Below are positions 6,961 through 10,670 of a stretch of 10,670 nt of DNA, piece after piece. Origin of the DNA: Alphaproteobacteria bacterium (lineage in GTDB: Bacteria > Pseudomonadota > Alphaproteobacteria > Geminicoccales > Geminicoccaceae); the NCBI GenBank assembly GCA_026982585.1, contig JALSGW010000334.1:1-10670 (forward strand). The letters are read 5' to 3'. The notes under the pieces are model-generated. The model had not been told where the DNA came from and searched no databases. It was given only the letters and a program-made list of their open reading frames with translations. The first letter of the stretch is position 1, and the number at the start of each line of letters is the position of its first letter. The translations under genes were made by a program, and so were the position numbers.

Positions 6961-8112
6961 TCAAAGCGGCACGAAGAGGGCGGTGGCATACATGATGCCG
7001 ACGCCGGTGGCGAGCCCGCTCAACACCGCCGGCGAGGCGTAGGCCGCCTCGTAGCGGCGCAGCAGATAGAGGGTGATCTCGATCACCACCTGCAGGATGG
7101 CGCCGGCGGCGATGGCGAAACAGACCGCGACCCAGAAGGGGGTGACGGCGAACGCGCCCAGCCAGGCGCCCGGGACCGTGGGCAGGCCGGCGAGGAGGAG
7201 CAGGGCGGGGAACACCCACGCCCGCGGGCCGCGGCCGATCATGGGGGCGACGATACCGACACCTTCGGTGAGGTTGTGGAGGGTGAAGCCGAGGATGAGA
7301 AAACCGGCCAGCGCCACCTCGCCGGCGGTGAAGGCGGCGCCCACGGCGAGGCCCTCGCCGAAGTTGTGCAGGCCGATGCCGAGGGCGACGAAGGTGGCGA
7401 GCCGCACGCCTTCGAGCGTGCCCCCGGCGCCCCAGCGCCCGACGAAGAGGAGGATTCCCGTGGTGAGCAGGGTGAGCAGGCCGAAGAGGGTGCCGGCGCC
7501 GAGACCGGGCGGGGCGAGGGCGACGAACTCGAACCCTTCATCGAGGGTATCGAAGAGCAAAAACAGCAACAGCCCCACGGTGAGCGCCAGCAGATAGGGC
7601 AGGCCCCGCTGGCCCCAGCGGATCAGCAAGGGATAGCTGAGCATGCCGATCGCCACCGGCACCACCCCGATCATCACCCCGAGCAGGCCGAGGGCGGCGA
7701 ACTCCATGGCTCCGGGTGCCGGGGTGGGCAGCGCCACCTCCACCACATGTTCGAAGCTGAGGCCGGTTTGGGTGATGATGAGGATGCGGTGGAGAGCACC
7801 CGGCTCCCAGGGGTAGGGGATGCGGACCTGGACGGTCTGCAGCCGGCCGATCGGCCCCGGCGGGTTCTGTTCGAAGCGCCAATAGGCGCCGTCCACCTGG
7901 ATCTGGGCGATGCGCACGGGCTCGCTGCCGTCCGCGCGCAGGGTGAGGAGGATGCCCTCGTCGTCGAGCTCGGTGCGCTCCACCACGATCTCCTCCACCG
8001 GCGGCGCGTCGCCGGCGAGGCGCTCGACCGGGCGCAGCCACCACATCGCCCAGCCGGTGGCGACCACCAGCAGCGCCACCCCGAGAAAGGCGAGCAGGCG
8101 GGCGCGGCTCAT
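6961..8112 (-). CDS. ZIP-family metal transporter with extra extracytoplasmic domain
   Basis: Inner-membrane divalent metal permease, 383 residues. Residues about 7-27 form a membrane anchor. Residues about 28-132 are hydrophilic with IQVDGAYWRFEQNPP and other beta-like stretches and probably lie in the periplasm; I do not recognise this domain. About seven or eight membrane segments follow. Two carry the ZIP metal-site motifs: LHNFGEG (His249, Asn250, Glu253) and LHNLTEG (His279, Asn280, Glu283), matching the two central transport helices of the family. The ATG at 8112 overlaps the oxidase stop as ATGA, implying translational coupling. The stop overlaps a possible upstream ATG for mntR by one base. 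The substrate is unproven: linkage to an MntR-like regulator suggests Mn(II), and linkage to a copper oxidase makes Fe(II) possible. Ordinary ZIP proteins lack the extra N-terminal domain. Direction of transport cannot be read from sequence. Confidence 0.88.
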   Translation of the reverse strand: MSRARLLAFLGVALLVVATGWAMWWLRPVERLAGDAPPVEEIVVERTELDDEGILLTLRADGSEPVRIAQIQVDGAYWRFEQNPPGPIGRLQTVQVRIPYPWEPGALHRILIITQTGLSFEHVVEVALPTPAPGAMEFAALGLLGVMIGVVPVAIGMLSYPLLIRWGQRGLPYLLALTVGLLLFLLFDTLDEGFEFVALAPPGLGAGTLFGLLTLLTTGILLFVGRWGAGGTLEGVRLATFVALGIGLHNFGEGLAVGAAFTAGEVALAGFLILGFTLHNLTEGVGIVAPMIGRGPRAWVFPALLLLAGLPTVPGAWLGAFAVTPFWVAVCFAIAAGAILQVVIEITLYLLRRYEAAYASPAVLSGLATGVGIMYATALFVPL

Positions 8113-9236
8113 GCCACCTGCTCCCGGACGTCGAAGAAGCCCATCCAGCCGAGTTCGGTGAACTCGCTCTGGTGGGCGTGGAACATGTAGAGGCCTGGCT
8201 CGTGGTCTTGGAAGGTGAACTCCAGGATGCCGCGCTGGGCCTGGCACTGCATGATGGTGTCGACCGTGCGCAGGGTCGGCGTGAGGGTGGTGCCGTGGTC
8301 GTAGTAGTCGAAGAAGTTGCCGTGGAGGTGGAAGGAATTGACGGGATCGAACTCGGTGACGTTGATCAGGTAGATGCGCACCGGTCGTTTGCGTTCGATG
8401 GGAATCGGCTTGTCGGCGTAGGCGAAGGCGACGGTGTTGACGGCGTAGATCTCGTTTTCCTCGTCGAAGTTGGTATCGAAGCCGTTCATGACCATGACGA
8501 ATTCCTGCCAGCGGGCGTTCTCCTCGGTGCCCGCGAGCCGGGAGAGCGCGACCTCCCGCTGGTCGGGATGGCGTTCCGGATCCGGGTCGACGATGAAGGC
8601 GCCGTAGAGACCCCGGTGGATGTGGCGTTTCACCGGCATGGAGTGGCAGTGGTAGAGATGGCAGCCGAAGGGCAGCGCGTCGAATTCGTAGACGAAGGTC
8701 TCGCCCGGGGCGGCCTCGCCGGCGCCCGGAATGCCGTCCATGCGGGCGGAGTGGATGCCGTGGAAGTGCATGGTGTGGGGCATGCTGCCGCCGTTGACGA
8801 AGCGAATGCGGATGCGATCGCCCTCCACGGCGCGCAGGGTCGGCCCGGGCACGCGGCCGTTGTAGGTCCAGGCGGGGAAGTAGAGGCCGGGGGCGATCTC
8901 GATAGTCTTGTCCACCACCACCACCTCGTATTCCCGCAGGCGGCGGCCGTCGGGCAGGCGGCTTACGGTGCCGTAGTCGAAATCGGTGAGCAGCGCGTGG
9001 GGATCGAAGCCGTTCGCCGCATGGTCCACTTCGCCGCGGGTGCCGAAGGCGAGGCCGCTGTTGACGACGCCCGAGGAATCGCGCGGCAGGCCCGCGATCT
9101 TGGGGCCGTGGACGGCGGCGGGCGCATCCTCGCGGCCGCGCGCGCCGCGTCCGGTGAGCGCCCCGAGCAGGATGCTGCCGGATCCCGCAAGCAGGAAGGT
9201 CCGCCGCAGCAGATGGGGTTGACGCCACCACACCAT
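8109..9236 (-). CDS. Tat-exported two-domain multicopper oxidase
   Basis: Periplasmic oxidase using O2; substrate unknown, with metal ions such as Fe(II) or Mn(II) suggested by its neighbours. The ATG at 9236 is chosen because GGGAG lies eight bases upstream; an ATG at 9242 is only two bases from it. The product is 375 residues. A twin-arginine signal (LLRRTFLLAG, then a hydrophobic run) starts the protein. Domain 1 has HFHG (His157, His159) and HLYHCHSM (His193, His196, Cys197, His198). Cys197, with His205 and Leu210, resembles a type 1 copper site with a non-coordinating axial Leu. Domain 2 has SFHLHG (His303, His305) and MFHAHQ (His353, His355), where Ala354 stands in place of a type 1 Cys. 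A single type 1 site in domain 1 of a two-domain protein fits the 'type C' layout. It is the first gene of the operon with ZIP and mntR. Confidence 0.9.
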   Translation of the reverse strand: MVWWRQPHLLRRTFLLAGSGSILLGALTGRGARGREDAPAAVHGPKIAGLPRDSSGVVNSGLAFGTRGEVDHAANGFDPHALLTDFDYGTVSRLPDGRRLREYEVVVVDKTIEIAPGLYFPAWTYNGRVPGPTLRAVEGDRIRIRFVNGGSMPHTMHFHGIHSARMDGIPGAGEAAPGETFVYEFDALPFGCHLYHCHSMPVKRHIHRGLYGAFIVDPDPERHPDQREVALSRLAGTEENARWQEFVMVMNGFDTNFDEENEIYAVNTVAFAYADKPIPIERKRPVRIYLINVTEFDPVNSFHLHGNFFDYYDHGTTLTPTLRTVDTIMQCQAQRGILEFTFQDHEPGLYMFHAHQSEFTELGWMGFFDVREQVA

Positions 9237-9342
9237 GACCATCGCTCCCTGCGCTGTCCTACGTCTCCGCTCCGGCGCCGCCCGGGGGATCCATCGCCGG
9301 AGGGCCGGGCTGGTCCCGCACCGCTTGTTGCCGTCGCTTCGG

Positions 9343-9370
9343 AATTTAGCCTTGTCAACATTACGGTCAA
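9343..9370 (-). promoter_or_regulatory. Candidate promoter of the oxidase operon (proximal)
   Basis: TTGACC at 9370-9365, a 16-base spacer, then TAAATT at 9348-9343, four of six matching the consensus -10. It would start transcription near 9336, leaving a leader of about 100 bases. Confidence 0.45.
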
Positions 9371-9428
9371 GCGGCTGCATCCGGACAGGGAGGCGCGACC
9401 GCACGCGACCATCGTCTGCAGCGGAAGT

Positions 9429-9456
9429 CGAATAGCGGGAAGGCACGTTATGTCAA
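9429..9456 (-). promoter_or_regulatory. Candidate promoter of the oxidase operon (distal)
   Basis: A perfect TTGACA -35 at 9456-9451, a 16-base spacer and TATTCG at 9434-9429 (three of six). The -35 is good and the -10 weak. It would give a leader of about 185 bases. Confidence 0.35.
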
Positions 9457-9460
9457 ATAA

Positions 9461-9480
9461 TGTCCGCGGCCGCGCGGACA
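9461..9480. repeat. Perfect 8-bp-arm palindrome upstream of the oxidase promoter
   Basis: TGTCCGCG and CGCGGACA flank GCCG. It lies directly upstream of the distal -35 element. It could be an operator, but GC palindromes of this length are not rare in such DNA. Confidence 0.4.
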
Positions 9481-9598
9481 GCGCTCCGCCCGAGCGCCCA
9501 ATCCGGCTGACCGCTTCCAGGCACAGCCGCTGCCCGCTCTCAGCGCGGTGCAATGAGAGCGCGCCAGCGTAGCGGGCATTGGAGCGCGCGATGCGCTC
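9481..9598. repeat. Cluster of GAGCGC/GCGCTC elements
   Basis: GCGCTC at 9481 and 9593 and GAGCGC at 9492, 9557 and 9582 give five exact copies in 118 bases. Two pairs form inverted repeats with five-base spacers (9481-9497 with GCGCTC first; 9582-9598 with GAGCGC first). This may be a regulator-binding array for the molybdenum hydroxylase gene. Confidence 0.45.
9535..9561. promoter_or_regulatory. Inverted repeat upstream of the Mo hydroxylase gene
   Basis: CGCTCTCA and TGAGAGCG, perfect 8-bp arms spaced by 11 bases, so the arm centres lie about two helical turns apart. It ends 18 bases before a candidate -35. This is a candidate activator or repressor site. Confidence 0.45.
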
Positions 9599-9607
9599 GT
9601 CTAGAGT
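9579..9607 (+). promoter_or_regulatory. Candidate promoter of the Mo hydroxylase gene
   Basis: TTGGAG at 9579-9584, exactly 17 bases, then TAGAGT at 9602-9607 (four of six for the -10, three of six for the -35). The GAGCGC/GCGCTC inverted repeat at 9582-9598 occupies the spacer. Confidence 0.35.
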
Positions 9608-9656
9608 GGCGCCGCGCTTTCCACCATCAACCGCAACGGATCGCTGGAGGCCGAGG

Positions 9657-10670
9657 ATGGCGAAGTTCGGGATCGGACAGCCGGTGCGACGGGTGGAGGA
9701 CCGGCGCTTTCTCACCGGCCGGGGACGCTATGTGGACGACATCCAGCTGCCCGGTGCGTTGCACCTGGTGCCGGTGCGCGCTCCCCACGCCCACGCCCGT
9801 ATCCTGCAAATCCGCCTCGATGCCGCCCGCCGCGCGCCGGGCGTGCTGCTCGCGGCCGCCGCCGCCGATCTCGATCCCTCGGGCAAGGCCACCATCCCCT
9901 GTTTCGTGCCCCTCAAAAACCGCGACGGCAGCCGCGCACCTCAGCCTCCCTATCCGGTCATCGCCCGCGACCGCGTCCGCCATGTGGGCGAGATCGTGGC
10001 GGTGGTGGTGGCGGAGACCCGCGCCCAGGCGCGGGATGCCGCCGAACTCGTGGAGGTGGACTACGAGGAACTCCCCGCCGTCTCCGATCCCGAGGCGGCC
10101 CTCAAGGGCCCGGCCCTCCACCCGGAGGCCCCCCGAAATCTCGCCTTCGACTGGCAGTACGGCGATGAGGCGAAGGTGGAGCGCGCCTTCAAGGAAGCCG
10201 CACATCGGGTGCGTCTTGAGCTCGTCAACAACCGGCTCGTCTCCTGCGCCATGGAACCCCGCGCCTGTCTGTGCGTCTGGGACGAGGCGGAAGGGCGGCT
10301 CGAGGCCTGGCTTCCCACCCAGGGCGGCTGGATGCATCGGGACATCCTGGCCGAACGGGTGCTCGGCATATCCAAGGACCGGGTCCGGGTGCGCACCCCG
10401 GACGTGGGCGGCGGGTTCGGCACCAAGATCTTCTTCTATCCCGAATATGCCCTGTGCGCTCTTGCAAGCCGCATGCTCAAGCGGCCGGTGCGGTGGGTGG
10501 CCGAGCGCAGCGAGAGTTTCCTGTCCGACGCCCAGGGACGCGACCACCGCACGGTGGCCGAGCTCGCCTTCGATTCCGACTTGCGGATTCTCGCCTATCG
10601 CCTGGATGTCACGGCCAATCTGGGCGCTTACCTGAGCAACTACGCGCCCTTCATCCCCACTCTCGCAGCC
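9657..10670 (+). CDS. Molybdenum hydroxylase large subunit, CoxL/xanthine dehydrogenase type (3' end outside window)
   Basis: Molybdopterin-binding catalytic subunit of an aerobic CO dehydrogenase/aldehyde or xanthine oxidase-family enzyme, which normally works with an FAD subunit and an iron-sulfur subunit. The ATG at 9657 has GGAGG six bases upstream. 338 codons are present, of about 770-800 usual. The opening IGQPVRRVEDRRFLTGRGRYVDD is typical of the CoxL family. HVGEIVAVVVAET and AAELVEVDYEELPAV follow in the a/b hammerhead domain. VGGGFGTK (residues 250-257) is the molybdopterin-binding loop, followed by RPVRWVAERSESF and SDAQGRDH. The conserved substrate-channel stretch that usually reads TQ-x-P-H appears here as TQGGWMHR. 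The active-site loop that separates form I CoxL (Cys-containing) from form II is beyond the window. Substrate is therefore undecided; form II-like or aldehyde-type is a guess. It probably heads a plus-strand operon. Confidence 0.88.
   Translation, partial: MAKFGIGQPVRRVEDRRFLTGRGRYVDDIQLPGALHLVPVRAPHAHARILQIRLDAARRAPGVLLAAAAADLDPSGKATIPCFVPLKNRDGSRAPQPPYPVIARDRVRHVGEIVAVVVAETRAQARDAAELVEVDYEELPAVSDPEAALKGPALHPEAPRNLAFDWQYGDEAKVERAFKEAAHRVRLELVNNRLVSCAMEPRACLCVWDEAEGRLEAWLPTQGGWMHRDILAERVLGISKDRVRVRTPDVGGGFGTKIFFYPEYALCALASRMLKRPVRWVAERSESFLSDAQGRDHRTVAELAFDSDLRILAYRLDVTANLGAYLSNYAPFIPTLAA

Larger units (their letters stand above)
9237..9656. other. Divergent intergenic region, oxidase operon / Mo hydroxylase
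   Basis: This 420-base gap separates the minus-strand oxidase operon from the plus-strand molybdenum hydroxylase gene. I see no convincing gene in it. It contains two candidate minus-strand promoters (9343-9370, 9429-9456), a perfect 8-bp-arm palindrome (9461-9480), a cluster of GAGCGC/GCGCTC elements (9481-9598), an 8-bp-arm inverted repeat (9535-9561) and one candidate plus-strand promoter (9579-9607). No match to the E. coli MntR box was recognised. Its A/T-rich patches around 9340-9370 and 9430-9465 stand out from the coding DNA and fit promoters. Confidence 0.6.

Noticed and set aside
6860..6961. 34-residue longer MntR starting at 6961
   Set aside because: It overlaps the ZIP stop by one base but lacks a ribosome site; the added residues are not part of the MntR family, and the GTG at 6859 has a good site. 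It remains possible by translational coupling.
6814..8190. Long plus-strand open frame opposite mntR and the ZIP gene
   Set aside because: Its product is a His/Glu/Asp/Gly-rich low-complexity string typical of antisense shadows in GC-rich DNA; the minus strand carries clear ZIP motifs.
9357..9463. MntR box upstream of the oxidase operon
   Set aside because: ACATTA and TAATGT elements are present but about 100 bases apart, and nothing matches the E. coli MntR palindrome closely enough to call.
8172..9572. Long plus-strand open frame opposite the multicopper oxidase
   Set aside because: Antisense shadow: no recognisable motifs, while the other strand has all copper-ligand motifs.

Overview
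The window is a GC-rich (roughly 70% by eye) chromosomal stretch that looks alphaproteobacterial, probably Rhodospirillales-like. This rests on the SerB type, the proteobacterial-type crotonyl-CoA carboxylase/reductase (Ccr), and the clustering of ecm, ccr and mcd, an arrangement I recall from Rhodospirillum. No rRNA, tRNA, IS element, CRISPR array or prophage gene was seen.

Layout: (1) 3-803 (+), phosphoserine phosphatase, cut off at its 5' end. (2) 864-6232, an ethylmalonyl-CoA pathway block: ecm (-) is divergent from ccr-mcd (+). Together they encode three consecutive steps: crotonyl-CoA to ethylmalonyl-CoA (Ccr), to methylsuccinyl-CoA (Ecm), to mesaconyl-CoA (Mcd). This route assimilates acetyl-CoA without isocitrate lyase. 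(3) 9236-6353 (-), a metal-homeostasis operon: a Tat-exported two-domain multicopper oxidase, a ZIP-family transporter with an extra extracytoplasmic domain, and an MntR-like DtxR-family regulator. The first two genes overlap by ATGA. (4) 9657-10670 (+), the first 338 codons of a molybdenum hydroxylase large subunit (CoxL/xanthine dehydrogenase type), running off the window.

Most unusual signal: the Ccr reading frame carries an N-terminal helix-turn-helix domain of the YdaS/Cro type (about residues 1-66) joined by a Gly/Ala/Ser/Pro-rich linker to a complete Ccr enzyme. The 135-bp gap between ecm and ccr holds a perfect 9-bp-arm inverted repeat 17 nt before the ecm start, plus further half-site-like elements. 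Together these suggest, but do not prove, a DNA-binding metabolic enzyme that could regulate its own pathway.

Other points worth a look: the oxidase-ZIP-MntR module, which resembles an oxidase-permease pair under manganese/iron control; a palindrome written in rare codons inside ecm; and a cluster of GAGCGC/GCGCTC elements in front of the molybdenum hydroxylase gene. Strong hairpins separate the convergent units mcd and mntR.
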